Source of the DNA: an uncultured Mucilaginibacter sp.
Lineage (GTDB): Bacteria > Bacteroidota > Bacteroidia > Sphingobacteriales > Sphingobacteriaceae
Assembly (NCBI GenBank): GCA_903891475.1
Contig: CAITEP010000021.1
Location: 240,962 to 304,961 of the forward strand
Length of the DNA stretch: 64,000 nucleotides
Direction of reading: 5' to 3'
The position numbers and the translations under genes were made by a program. Under the pieces are notes generated by a model. That model saw only the letters and a program-made list of their open reading frames with translations, was not told where the DNA came from and searched no databases. Below, piece by piece: positions 1 to 10,900 of this stretch (the stretch's first letter is position 1; each line of letters opens with the position of its first letter).

Positions 1-1
1 T

Positions 2-1234
2 AAACTTATAGTATCCTATACTTTGGTAATGCTATTTACCGGCCTTTTTGCTGGTTTTTATCCTGCATTACTACTTTCGGGTTTTAATCCGGTTCAAGCA
101 CTTTACCAACGTCAAAAATTTACCGGGAAGAATTATTTGTCCAAAAGTTTGGTGGTATTACAATTTACATTGGCTACCTTTTTTATCATTTCAACCATTA
201 CTATTTATTATCAATTCGATTTTTTGACTCATTTTGATCTCGGTTACAATGATAAAAATGTGGTATCTATCAAGACATTTAATACTGATAAAAAGCTTTA
301 TCAGGTGTTTAAGACCGAACTCTTGAAAAACCCAAATATAAAAATGGTTACTGCCGACCAAGGCGGGAGAGAGAGCATGATTGCCAAGATAAATAATGGC
401 GAACAAATAGATTTTGACGTTAAGCAGGTTGATGAGGATTATTTGCCTTTATTCCAAATACCAGTTGTTAAAGGCAGAAATTTTTCAAAAATCATGGTTA
501 CTGATAGCTTAAATTCTATTATGGTAAACGAAACCTTTGCTAATATGGCCGGCTGGAAAAACCCTATAGGAAAAGTGGTTGATTTTTTTTATATCCACAA
601 AAAGTTTACGGTTATAGGCGTGGTTAAAGATTATCACTTGGGCGATCTGAACCAAAAAATTCCTTCAGAATTATTAAGGATGAAGCCTGATAATGATTGG
701 GGAAATCTTTTTGTAAAAATTAATGAACAAAATAAAACCGCCTCACTCAATTATATTGAAGGTACCTTTAAACGATTATTTGTATTCAAGCCCTATGAAC
801 ATAGCTTTAAGGATGCAGAGAATGCAGACCAATATGAAGCGGAGGCAAAATGGAAGCAGATTATTACAATTAGTGCAACACTTACCATATTTATTTCATG
901 TATTGGTCTGTTCGGGTTGGCAACCTTATCTGCCGAAAAGCGAAAAAAGGAAATAGGTATTAGAAAAGTGCTGGGTGCATCTGTTGAGCTAATCATTAGA
1001 AAATTATCGGTCGACTTTTTAAAACTGGTAATGCTTGCCACTATAATTGCCACACCAATTGCCTGGTGGGCTATGCACAGTTGGCTCGAAAATTATCCTT
1101 ATCGAATTAGCATAAACTCTTGGATATTCCTATTCGCTATCGGCTTTGTGCTATTGATAGCTTTCTTAACAGTTTGTTACCATGCCGTTAAAGCGGCAAT
1201 TGCAAACCCAGTAAATAGTTTGAGGAGTGAGTAA
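2..1234 (+). CDS. FtsX/MacB-type ABC transporter permease (5' end outside window)
   Basis: The reading frame is open to the first bases of the window, so this is the C-terminal half (about 410 residues) of a permease that is usually about 800 residues long. Visible are a hydrophobic segment at the start, a soluble periplasmic MacB_PCD-like domain, and a C-terminal FtsX core of three membrane segments. The loop after the first of these carries the family hallmark RKKEIGIRKVLGAS. It ends in the usual NPVNSLRSE-type tail. With the ATPase and TolC-like channel downstream it probably forms an export or lipid/peptide efflux machine of the MacB type. The substrate cannot be read from sequence. The family is clear; the start is not visible. 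Confidence 0.9.
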   Translation, partial: KLIVSYTLVMLFTGLFAGFYPALLLSGFNPVQALYQRQKFTGKNYLSKSLVVLQFTLATFFIISTITIYYQFDFLTHFDLGYNDKNVVSIKTFNTDKKLYQVFKTELLKNPNIKMVTADQGGRESMIAKINNGEQIDFDVKQVDEDYLPLFQIPVVKGRNFSKIMVTDSLNSIMVNETFANMAGWKNPIGKVVDFFYIHKKFTVIGVVKDYHLGDLNQKIPSELLRMKPDNDWGNLFVKINEQNKTASLNYIEGTFKRLFVFKPYEHSFKDAENADQYEAEAKWKQIITISATLTIFISCIGLFGLATLSAEKRKKEIGIRKVLGASVELIIRKLSVDFLKLVMLATIIATPIAWWAMHSWLENYPYRISINSWIFLFAIGFVLLIAFLTVCYHAVKAAIANPVNSLRSE

Positions 1235-1237
1235 ACT

Positions 1238-1331
1238 GTCTGAATCAGGGTTTACAGGATTTGAGAATTAACAGAATTTTGACTTAATCTAATCCTGAAA
1301 ATTAACAAATCCTGTAAATGCTGATTCCGAC
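1238..1331. repeat. Imperfect inverted repeat, intergenic Bacteroidota-type element
   Basis: A 25-nt arm at 1238-1262 is matched by the reverse complement of 1307-1331 with 3 mismatches. The arms read like GAATCAG..TTTACAGGATTT. Between them lie further degenerate copies of the AATCCTG/CAGAATT word. It begins 3 nt after the permease stop codon and could fold in RNA. I recall similar CAGGATT-rich intergenic elements in related genomes, but that needs a search. Confidence 0.65.
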
Positions 1332-1503
1332 AAATAATAAACAGTATCAAAACCGTACACCACTGTTTCAAAAATGAACACAACCATTAAATAAAAAATA
1401 TTTAATTCGCTAAAAATCAAATATTTATATAATTGGTACAGTTTTGATACTAGATAAAGAGTAATAAAACAATTTAACAATCCAACAATAGCATTCAAGC
1501 AAC

Positions 1504-2181
1504 ATGTTATCATTAAAAAATATTTCGAAGTATTACCAAATAGGGGGCAATAAAAGCTTTGTGCTCAACAATGTAAGTTTGGAGGTAGAGGAGGGCGAAT
1601 TTGTATCCATCATGGGGCCTTCAGGTTCGGGTAAATCAACTCTGTTAAATATCATTGGCATGTTGGATGAACCTTCCGAAGGATACCATTATTTTGCGGG
1701 TAACGCGGTGCATCAACTTAAAGAAAAACAAAGGGCTGCTCTGTATAAACAATACGTGGGTTTTGTTTTTCAGGCCTACCATTTAATTGATGAATTAACG
1801 GTTTATGAAAACATTGAAACACCGCTCATATACCAAAACTATAGCGGCAGTGACCGTAAAGCCATTGTTGCCGATATGTTAGACAGGTTTCAAATAGTAG
1901 GCAAAAAAGATTTGTTTCCGGCACAACTTTCAGGCGGGCAGCAACAGTTGGTAGGCATTGCCAGGGCACTCATTACCAAACCCAAGCTTATTTTGGCTGA
2001 TGAACCTACCGGTAATCTTAATTCAAAACAAGGCATAGAAATTATGGAGCTTTTTGCTAAGCTCAACAAGGAGGATAAGGTTACCATTATACAAGTAACC
2101 CATTCCGAAAAAAATGCGGGTTATGGTTCCCGAATTATCAACCTATTGGATGGAAAAATTGATTCGTCTATAAAATTATAA
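1504..2181 (+). CDS. ABC transporter ATP-binding protein (MacB/LolD type)
   Basis: This 225-residue nucleotide-binding domain energises the FtsX-type permease encoded upstream. Walker A is GPSGSGKST at residues 38-46. The signature is LSGGQQQLVGIARAL, Walker B is LILADEPTG, and a Q-loop precedes FVFQAYHL. The length is normal for LolD/MacB-type ATPases. One oddity is leucine where most family members have arginine or lysine in the signature (LSGGQQQR). It lies 270 nt after the permease and 9 nt before the TolC-like gene, so it is probably cotranscribed with the latter. ATG at 1504 is the only sensible start. Confidence 0.92.
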   Translation: MLSLKNISKYYQIGGNKSFVLNNVSLEVEEGEFVSIMGPSGSGKSTLLNIIGMLDEPSEGYHYFAGNAVHQLKEKQRAALYKQYVGFVFQAYHLIDELTVYENIETPLIYQNYSGSDRKAIVADMLDRFQIVGKKDLFPAQLSGGQQQLVGIARALITKPKLILADEPTGNLNSKQGIEIMELFAKLNKEDKVTIIQVTHSEKNAGYGSRIINLLDGKIDSSIKL

Positions 2182-2190
2182 GCATAGCTA

Positions 2191-3627
2191 ATGAGATTTT
2201 TGAAATACGTTTTTGTAATACTTATTATATCAATTTCGCAATTTGTCGCTGCTCAGCAAAATAATACCTATACCCTACAGGATTGTTTGGCTATAGCTGT
2301 AAAAAATAATTTGCAGGTAAAACAAAGCTCCCTAAATGCCGAAAGCAATCATCTTGCCTATCTGCAAGCAAAAGAAAACCTACTACCAGCTGTGAGTGGT
2401 AGTGCTGGTCGAACTTTAAGCCAGGGTAGGGCTATCAATTCGGTTACTAATACCTATGTAAACCAGTCGCTCACTTCTGATAATTACGGACTAAATGGTA
2501 GCCTAACCCTGTTTAATGGTTTGGCATTGCAAAACGCTATCAAACAAGCCTCCCTAGCCTACGAAGCCGGTAAAATGGACTTTCAGGCAGCTAAAGATAT
2601 TGTAACCCTAAACCTTATCAGCAATTATCTAAGCATTTTAAACAACCTCGAAATTATTGAACAGGTAAAAAGCCAGTTAGAAGTATCAAAACAAACAGTA
2701 GCCAGGGCCGAAATTTATGAAAAGGAAGGTGCCAACAAGGCCGCTTCTGATATTTATGATTTCAAAGGTCAACAGGCCTCAAACGAGGTGGCGGTAGTAA
2801 CCGCGCAAAACTCGTTGAACGCGGCAAAGTTGAGTTTGTTCCAAATTATGAATATGCCCTACAACCCCGATGCCACTTTTGAACCCATACCTGCCGATGC
2901 CATTTTGCCCCAACAAATGAACACAAGCACCGAACAAATTTACCAAAATGCGCTGAACGAATTGCCTGCGGTAAAAGCAGCCAGATTAAGAACAGAAAGC
3001 TATGAAAAGGCCTTAAAGGTTTCCAAAGGATATTTGTATCCTAACTTGAATATCAGTGGCGGCTTATCAACCACTTACTCAAGTGCCGGACAAAAATCTG
3101 TTTTTACGGATTCAACAACGAGCGCGGTGCCGGGCATGTATGTAAATTCGGTTGGGGGTAAGCAAGCTGTTTTCAGCACCCAAGCCAATTACGCGACTCA
3201 AAATATCAGCTATGCCGATCAGTTTAAAAACAACTACGGGACTTATTTGGCCCTTAATTTAAACATCCCTATCTTCTCCAACTTTACAAAGCGGAACGCC
3301 ATTTCGCAAGCAAAAATTAATTTGCAGATCTATCAAAACCTGGAGGATAATGTAAAGGTACAGCTTCGTCAAAATATTGAGCAGGCCTACTATAACATGA
3401 GTTCGGCTTATAACCGCTATCAAGCTATACAAGGGCAGGTAAATGTATATTCAGAAAGTTTCAGGATCAATAAACTACGTTATGAGGCTGGGGTAATTAC
3501 CTCGGTTGATTATATCATCGCGAAAAACAACCTTGATAATGCCAAGCTAAACCTTATTAGCGCCAAATACGATTATTATACTAGCAACAAGCTTTTGGAT
3601 TATTACCAAGGAAAGCTGTCTTTTTAA
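2191..3627 (+). CDS. TolC-family outer membrane efflux protein
   Basis: A 478-residue protein with a signal peptide ending near VAAQQ (about residue 22) followed by two OEP-type repeats rich in heptad alpha-helix and Asn/Gln. It would form the trimeric outer-membrane channel and periplasmic tunnel for the upstream ABC transporter. The C-terminal repeat shows the typical pattern ending in LRYEAGVITSVDYIIAKNNL, a TolC-family signature region. It starts 9 nt after the ATPase stop codon, so the two form an operon. The periplasmic adaptor normally found with such systems is not in the window and may lie upstream. Confidence 0.9.
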   Translation: MRFLKYVFVILIISISQFVAAQQNNTYTLQDCLAIAVKNNLQVKQSSLNAESNHLAYLQAKENLLPAVSGSAGRTLSQGRAINSVTNTYVNQSLTSDNYGLNGSLTLFNGLALQNAIKQASLAYEAGKMDFQAAKDIVTLNLISNYLSILNNLEIIEQVKSQLEVSKQTVARAEIYEKEGANKAASDIYDFKGQQASNEVAVVTAQNSLNAAKLSLFQIMNMPYNPDATFEPIPADAILPQQMNTSTEQIYQNALNELPAVKAARLRTESYEKALKVSKGYLYPNLNISGGLSTTYSSAGQKSVFTDSTTSAVPGMYVNSVGGKQAVFSTQANYATQNISYADQFKNNYGTYLALNLNIPIFSNFTKRNAISQAKINLQIYQNLEDNVKVQLRQNIEQAYYNMSSAYNRYQAIQGQVNVYSESFRINKLRYEAGVITSVDYIIAKNNLDNAKLNLISAKYDYYTSNKLLDYYQGKLSF

Positions 3628-3850
3628 ATTTGGGAAAATGTAAGTTAGTGTTTTTTGGTACCTTAAAATTGGAGAGAATTTTAAAAAAAAGCCAAATTTT
3701 AATTAATCTATTACATGTTGCGGGATTAAAAAAAAGATAAAAAATGGGAGAAAAAGTTATGCATTATATTAAAAATCAACATATTATATAATATTTAACG
3801 CCAATTAAATCATCCTTTATGCACAATCTTTCTGTAATTTCTGTTTATTT

Positions 3851-4228
3851 TTGGACATTGCCAAATCTGTTTTTAAATCATCTGTTGATGCCTTGCTAAA
3901 AGCGTTTTCAAATAAACATGGAAGCGAGCAAAGTGCAATATATGAATTTGTACATCTTTTGGATAGTTCGGATGGTAACGCCGATGGCTTGCCTGAAAAT
4001 TTGCTGGCTCACCCCTATATTATTCTCTGGTTACACTTAATGCATGTAGAAATGCACAAAATTGCCGATGGAAAATCAGATATTAACCATTATGCCTTAA
4101 CCAATGAGACGAAATTTTTTGCAGTAGCATCAGATTACTTTTTTGAGAAACCCGAACAACTGCAAACGAAGCACCCTAATCTTTTTAATTTGATGAGTAA
4201 GATTTTTAAGCAGGATTTATTAGTCTAA
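3851..4228 (+). pseudogene. Truncated, probably inactive M90/MtfA-like peptidase remnant
   Basis: The 125-residue reading frame matches only the C-terminal half of M90 (MtfA-type) zinc peptidases, which are about 250 residues long. The recognisable parts are the region around LLDSSDGNADGLPE and the C-terminal block TNETKFFAVASDYFFEKPE. The zinc-binding HEFAH motif reads YEFVH at 3941-3955, so the first metal ligand is lost. No ATG is available: the frame opens at 3809 after a stop, and TTG at 3851 is the only candidate start. N-terminal truncation, missing ligand and missing start together suggest a decaying gene. A short expressed protein with a non-catalytic role cannot be excluded. Confidence 0.65.
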
Positions 4229-4627
4229 TTTTTATATCAAATCCAATTTTGTTGACGAATGGGATAATTAACTTCTTATTATTTAAATCGGTTATTTAAT
4301 AGGAGTATGAGCAAAACTTCGCCAACAAGCTTTGCATGGGCGAAGCATATATTGATTTAATATGAATAAGATGAATTAGGTGTTTTTGAAAACCTTAGGC
4401 AAAGTAGGGTACAAAAATCGTTATACACCTTTAATTATTATCGGTTAAACACGCCTAATTCTTACTTGAAGATTAAATATCGCTGCTTTGCTATTTCAAC
4501 TAAATATGCTCACACTTGCAGCATAAATAGGTATCCATCCATGAATATTCGTTTTTAATTTTCAAATTGTACTTTCGTATAATAATTTTAAATATCTGTA
4601 ATTAAGGTCGTTTGTTTAGTTCACACT
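4229..4627. other. 399-nt intergenic region with two inverted repeats
   Basis: No ORF is convincing here. A 7-bp stem CTTCGCC/GGCGAAG lies at 4317-4323 and 4339-4345. A longer inverted repeat, GAATTAGGTGTTT at 4373-4385, pairs with 4447-4461 apart from one extra base. Neither is followed by a T-run, so neither looks like an intrinsic terminator. The region presumably contains the promoter of the downstream regulator. Confidence 0.5.
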
Positions 4628-7519
4628 ATGTTTAAACCGATAAAGTTTTTAGCGCTATTTTTTTTATTAATTAGGGTACATGCGTTTTGTGCTCAAATAA
4701 AGAATATTGGCGTGCCATACATACAAAATTATACCAAGGCACAATACCAATCGGGTAATCAGAATTGGTCAGTCACTCGGGATGAACAAGGTATAATGTA
4801 TTTTGGTAACGCGGAGGGTATGTTATCGTTTGACGGAAAGTACTGGCAATTGTACAGAATGCCTAATGGTTTAATAGTGCGAACCGTAGCAGCCGATGGG
4901 CATGGTAAAATTTATGCTGGTGGTTTTGGTGAATTTGGTTTTTGGGAGTATGATAGCAAGGGCTTTTTAAAATATAATTCACTTATTAATTTGGTACCTA
5001 AAGCCAATTTACCAAACGAAGAAATATGGAAAATATATGTTGATGTGGATAAGGTAATTTTTCAATCCTTCGGGTCTATTTATATTTATCAGCACCATAA
5101 AATTACTATTGTACGTGCGCCTAATCCGTTTTTGTTTTTGTTTAAAGTAGGTAAAAAGTATTTTGTGGAGCAGGTAAATGCTGGTTTGTTTGAACTTAAA
5201 AATAATCAACTCAACTATATTAACGGTAGTGATGTTTTGGGGAAAAGTGGTGTATTATCCATCCTGCCATTCTCAAACAATAGATATTTAATTGGTACCT
5301 CCAACAAGGGGCTATTTATTTTTGATGGATCCACGATAAAACAATGGCAAAACCAGGCAAACGATTTTTTTAAAACCTATCAGCTCAACAATGGTGCGGT
5401 TATTCCTGGAAAGTACTTCGCATTTGGCACTATTTTGAATGGCATTTTAATTTTAGATACAGCTGGCAATGTAGTGCAGCACATAAATAAATCTAGCGGG
5501 TTACAAAACAATACTGTATTAAGTTTATATACCGATAATGAACAGAACCTTTGGGCTGGTTTGGATAATGGAATAGATAGGGTAGAGGTAAACTCGCCTC
5601 TTTATTTTTACTTTGATAAAACCGGAAAATTTGGTACCGTTTACTCAAGCATTATTTTTAATAATAAAATTTATTTGGGTACCAATCAGGGTTTGTTTTA
5701 TAGTAATTGGTTTACCAAAAGTAACAACCAATGGCTACAAACTTTTGACTTTAAATTAATCACAGGCTCGCAAGGTCAAGTTTGGGATTTGTCCTTACAG
5801 GATGGACACCTGTTATGTGGCCATAATGATGGCACCTATCAGGTTAATGGTAGCAGTATTACAAAAATATCATCCATTAATGGTGGGTGGACTATTAAAA
5901 AACTGAACAATAATTTACTGATACAGGGAACCTATACTGGGCTGGTTATTTTTAAAAAAGACAGTAAAGACAATTGGGTATTTGACCATAAAATTGAAGG
6001 TTTTGGTGAGCCCTCAAGATATGTAGAGCAGGATGCCAAAGGACAAATTTGGGTAAGCCATGCATACAAAGGGATTTATAAAATTATTTTGAGTAGCGAT
6101 TATAAAAAAGCTATCTCGATTAAGTATTATGATAAGTCTTTTGGATTGCCTGATAGCTACAATGTAAGTGTTTTTAACTTGGACAATCGCATTGTATTTT
6201 CCTCGGATTCGGGTTTTTGTATTTACGATGATATTAGTGATCGGTTTTTTAAATATCAACAATTAAACAAAAAACTAGGGACTTTTGCATCTTCAAACAA
6301 AATAATAACGGCCATAGGTAAAAAATATTGGTTTATTAATAATGGTTTGGTTGCTATAGCCGATTTATCAAACCCAGGAAAGTTACTGATCGATTCCAAT
6401 CGGTTTAATTCGCTCAACGGTCAAATGGTGCAGCATTATGAAAACATCAACTTAATTAACAACCGTATTTACCTCATCAGCCTCGACGATGGTTTTGTAA
6501 TTTTAAATGATGATGACGCACTTTTGCAAAACGGGGTAAAACTACCCAAAGTTTTAATAAGAAGAATAGAGAATATTACTGATAAGGTGACTTTATTAAG
6601 CGAATATGGAGAAAGCTTGCCATCACTCGAAATTCCATTCTCAAAAAATAATATCCGTATTTCGTATACCTTACCATATTATAAACAATCAAAAATCAAG
6701 TTTCAATATTATCTGGAAGGATATTCAAAGCAATGGGCGGATTGGAGTAACCAGAGTCAGAAAGAATTTACCAACCTTGCACAAGGCAATTATGTTTTTA
6801 AAATAAGGGCCAAAATTAGTGAGGAAAATATTTCGCCAATAACACAGTTTTCCTTTACCATATTAGCACCTTGGTATGCAAATAGCTTTGCTATCTCTAT
6901 TTATATCCTAATATTAATTGCCGCTTATTATATAATAAGGTACTATTACAGGCTAAAGCTAAAACTCCATCAATATCTAATACATCAAAAGTTAGAGAAC
7001 GAAAAAGCAGAGTTTTTGAAACAGGAAGCCATTGCCAACGAACAGCAAATTGTAAAAATACGAAATGAACAACTACAAGCAGATTTAGCAGGAAAAAGTC
7101 GGGAGTTAGCCAATTCGGCAATGAATATTGTTTACAAGAATGAATTACTTCAAAAAATAAGCGATGAAATTGGTCATTTAAAAGATAGCAGCGGTAAACC
7201 ATTGTCGGACGAGCAATTAAAGCGTTTACAAAAGGTTATTAACGAAGGGATGACGGATGAGCGTGATTGGAACGTTTTTGAAAGTAGTTTTAATGAGGCC
7301 CACGAAAACTTTTTTAAGAAACTCAAAATAGACCACCCTGACTTGGTGCCAAACGACTTAAAATTATGTGCTTATCTGCGTATGAATATGAGCAGTAAAG
7401 AAATGGCATCGCTCTTAAACATATCGTTAAGGGGAGTGGAAATTAGACGTTATAGGCTTCGTAAAAAACTGAATCTTCCTCACGATAAAAACTTGGTTGA
7501 GTTTTTGATTGAATTGTAA
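4628..7519 (+). CDS. Membrane-spanning propeller/Y_Y_Y sensor with LuxR-like DNA-binding domain
   Basis: A 963-residue putative regulator of the adjacent glycan locus. After a signal peptide (about residues 1-22) come repeated two-component-regulator propeller blades (to about 650; repeats such as GTSNKGLFIFD and LYTDNEQNLWAGLDNGIDR). A Y_Y_Y domain follows (about 680-745), then one membrane segment (about 753-775), a Glu/Gln/Lys-rich coiled coil (about 780-840), and a C-terminal helix-turn-helix (about 900-963, with SSKEMASLLNISLRGVEIRR). Unlike hybrid two-component regulators it has no histidine-kinase, ATPase or receiver domain. It therefore looks like a one-component regulator acting across the inner membrane. 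The inferred ligand is an oligosaccharide released by the GH144 enzymes. Confidence 0.88.
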   Translation: MFKPIKFLALFFLLIRVHAFCAQIKNIGVPYIQNYTKAQYQSGNQNWSVTRDEQGIMYFGNAEGMLSFDGKYWQLYRMPNGLIVRTVAADGHGKIYAGGFGEFGFWEYDSKGFLKYNSLINLVPKANLPNEEIWKIYVDVDKVIFQSFGSIYIYQHHKITIVRAPNPFLFLFKVGKKYFVEQVNAGLFELKNNQLNYINGSDVLGKSGVLSILPFSNNRYLIGTSNKGLFIFDGSTIKQWQNQANDFFKTYQLNNGAVIPGKYFAFGTILNGILILDTAGNVVQHINKSSGLQNNTVLSLYTDNEQNLWAGLDNGIDRVEVNSPLYFYFDKTGKFGTVYSSIIFNNKIYLGTNQGLFYSNWFTKSNNQWLQTFDFKLITGSQGQVWDLSLQDGHLLCGHNDGTYQVNGSSITKISSINGGWTIKKLNNNLLIQGTYTGLVIFKKDSKDNWVFDHKIEGFGEPSRYVEQDAKGQIWVSHAYKGIYKIILSSDYKKAISIKYYDKSFGLPDSYNVSVFNLDNRIVFSSDSGFCIYDDISDRFFKYQQLNKKLGTFASSNKIITAIGKKYWFINNGLVAIADLSNPGKLLIDSNRFNSLNGQMVQHYENINLINNRIYLISLDDGFVILNDDDALLQNGVKLPKVLIRRIENITDKVTLLSEYGESLPSLEIPFSKNNIRISYTLPYYKQSKIKFQYYLEGYSKQWADWSNQSQKEFTNLAQGNYVFKIRAKISEENISPITQFSFTILAPWYANSFAISIYILILIAAYYIIRYYYRLKLKLHQYLIHQKLENEKAEFLKQEAIANEQQIVKIRNEQLQADLAGKSRELANSAMNIVYKNELLQKISDEIGHLKDSSGKPLSDEQLKRLQKVINEGMTDERDWNVFESSFNEAHENFFKKLKIDHPDLVPNDLKLCAYLRMNMSSKEMASLLNISLRGVEIRRYRLRKKLNLPHDKNLVEFLIEL

Positions 7520-7956
7520 AAGCTCTTAACCTTCTTATTAAAATAAATAATGATCCTTCCTTATTATCAAAATTTTAGGTATATTAAATCGATAAAATTT
7601 TTGCCGTTCAAACTATTACTCATTTTATTACCTAAAACCTCACAAAAAATTTGTAATAACACCATTACAAATTGCTCAAATTACTAATTTACTACATCAT
7701 TACCTCTCATGTCTCCTTTTTCATGATGTATTGCTCATAATAGGAGTGTAGTATGTATCATGTACACTATGTGGGTTTATTATGCTGATTATTAATTAAT
7801 TAAATTTTATAGCACAACAAAGTGAGAAACTGTTTGTTTAATGATGTAATAATGTAGAGTTTAATTATTTGCAATTAGACCTACAACTCAACAACTTCGT
7901 ACAATTAATAAAACCAATTTTTTAATCCAATTATCTATTAATTTTTAATTAACGCT
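7520..7956. other. 437-nt intergenic region upstream of susC
   Basis: No gene is visible. The region is very AT-rich and should hold the inducible promoter and operator of the susCD operon. A short inverted repeat (AGTGTA ... TACACT) lies near 7744-7770, next to ATGATGTA/ATCATGTA-like words. I see no exact TTTG-N19-TAnnTTTG promoter. Operator assignment is speculative. Confidence 0.4.
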
Positions 7957-10900
7957 ATGAAGAGAATTTTTACAATCTCAGGGTTGGTACTATTCTGTTT
8001 CTTTTTTATTAACGTGGCCTTTGCGCAAAACAATACCATAAAAGGTAAAGTTACAGATGCGGCAACTGGCGAATTACTCGCAGGGGTAAGCGTTGCTGTT
8101 AAAGGAACAACAAATGGTACACAAACCGATGTAAATGGTGCATATACAATTACTGCGCCATCTACTGCAACAATAACATTTAGCTATATAGGGTATGCTA
8201 CCCAAAGTATTGCTATAAATGGAAAAACTATCATTGATATAAAACTTGCACCACAAATTAATGATTTGCAACAGGTGGTTGTAATAGGATATGGTACCCA
8301 AAAGAAAATTGACAACACAGGTTCAGTTGCCACTATAAAAGGTGCAGATGTTGCCAAGGAATCGTCTCAAAATGCACTTTCATCACTACAAGGTAAAGTA
8401 GCCGGTTTAAGCATTATTAATAACGGGTCGCCAGGTGCATCTCCTGAAGTAACTATTCGCGGTTTAGGAACCATAGGCGGAAGTTCAAGTCCTTTATACG
8501 TAGTTGATGATGTTTGGTACGATGACATTAGCTTTTTGAATACCGCCGACATTGATAATATTTCTGTTTTAAAGGACGCATCTAGTACCGCGATTTTTGG
8601 TATTCGAGGTGCTAACGGTGTTGTCTTAATTACAACTAAACGTGGTGGAAAAGGTAAGCCAGTTATCAATTTCAATGGCTATGTAGGCTGGCAAAAAGCA
8701 ACAAACTTGGTAAAAATGGCTGATGCTACACAATATGCAACAGCAATAAATGAACTTTATCAGTATAATAATATTACGCCACTATTATTTTCTAATCCTT
8801 CAAGCTTCGGTACAGGTACCAACTGGTACAATCAGATTCTTAGAAATGCGCTTGTAACCAATCATGAACTTTCAATAGGTGGTGGTAGTGAGCACAACGT
8901 TTATAATGTATCTTTTGGATTTCTTGATCAAGATGGTTTAGTAAAAACAAATAATTACAAGAGGTACACTATGCACGTATCGGATGATTGGACTGTTGTT
9001 AAGCCATTAAAAATTGGATTTACACTGAGCGGACTTTCAAGTGAATCAAGTGATATAAATGGTGGGATTTTTCACCAGTTATATGGAGCGGCACCAACTC
9101 TTCCAGTTTATTATTCAAACGGAAAATATGGCGATCCTAACGATTATAATACAGGTGACGGAAATAATTATAATCCGCAAGCAACCATTGATTTTTATAA
9201 CCAGCATTCAAAAAACATACGTTTAACAGGAAATGTTTATGGAGTGCTTACCTTACTTAAAGACCTTAAATTTAAAACAAGTTATGGCATGGATCTGGGT
9301 CAAGCTGAAGTAAGGAATTATACTCCGGTCTATTACGCTACACTTGCTCAACAAAGCACCACAAGTAGTTTTGATATACAGCATACTCAAACAGCCAATT
9401 GGATTTGGGAAAACACATTTACCTATGATAAAACAATAGGCGGACATAAAATTACTGCTTTAGCAGGTATGACGGCGCAGGACTATACCACGTACTACGC
9501 CCATGGCTATGCTAAAAATGTACCATATGTATCAAGCGGAAGTCTAACTAGCTCATTCCCTGATACCGCAAAAAACGTTTTACAAACAGTATTACCTTCG
9601 CAGCAACCTCATATCCGCGATCTTTCATATTTTGTACGCGCAAACTATTCATATAAGGATAAATATTTGTTAAACGCTTCCATACGGCAAGATGGTTCTT
9701 CTCCATATTATGATCCTAAAACAAATGGAGCTAATGCATTCGGATACTTTCCATCAATAGGTGCAGGCTGGGTTATCAGTAATGAATCGTTTTTAAAAGA
9801 CCAGCATATTTTTGATAATTTAAAATTGAAAGCAAGTTGGGGTAAAGTTGGTAACAGGAATGTTCCGATAAACGTTGCCAACAAGGTTGTTACTGCTGAT
9901 CCTTCCTATCTAACTGCTATTTTTGGAAATCCTCAAACTTATGTACAAGGTGCTAGTATAAATACTGTTGTGCCACCACTCACTGTTTGGGAAAATGCTG
10001 AATCGATAGATGCAGGTTTAGAGGCTTCCTTCTTAAATAATAGGCTATCATTTGAATTAGGTTACTATAATAGGATAACTGAAAATGCAATTTTTGCTAT
10101 TCCTATCCCATCAGATGTAGGTACTGTAGGTAGTAATATTGAAGGTAATCAGGCAAAGATCAGAAATAGGGGCGTTGAATTGCTTCTTACCTGGAAAGAT
10201 CATCCTTCCAGTAACTTTTCTTATTCTGTTAGTGCAAATGTTGGTATCAATAATAACATTGTTTTAAATGTTTTGTCAGGTAAAAATCCTATATATTCTG
10301 GAGGTAATGGTATTGCCAACGGCGCACTAGCTACTCGTACGGTTGAAGGTGAGCCAATTGGCGAATTCTATGGATATCAGGTAGCAGGTATATTTCAACA
10401 AGATCAAACTTCAGGGGCACAACCCACCGCTAAAGCGGGCGACTTTCAATATGTTGATGTAAACAAAGACGGTGTAATTGATTCACGAGATCGAGTTGTT
10501 TTAGGCAACCCAAATCCTAAAATTAACTACGGAATAAATACATCATTTACCTATAAGCATTTTGATCTTGCTCTTGATTTTCAAGGTGTTTCTGATGTAA
10601 GTATTTATAACGCCGATATTGCCTATCGTTATGGTAATGAAAATTTCACAGAAGATTTTTATATAAACAGGTGGCATGGAACCGGTACATCAAATACTTA
10701 CCCATCCGTAAATGTTGGCTCAAATGCTAATGCCGCTCCAAATTCTTTTTACGTTGAAAGTGGTGCATATTTCAGGGTGCGTAATGCTCAATTAGGATAT
10801 ACATTTTCCCAATTGGCCCTTCAAAAAGTAGGAATCCATAAATTAAGGATTTTTGCCAATGCTCAAAACCCTATTAACATATTTGGTTATAAAGGATTTA

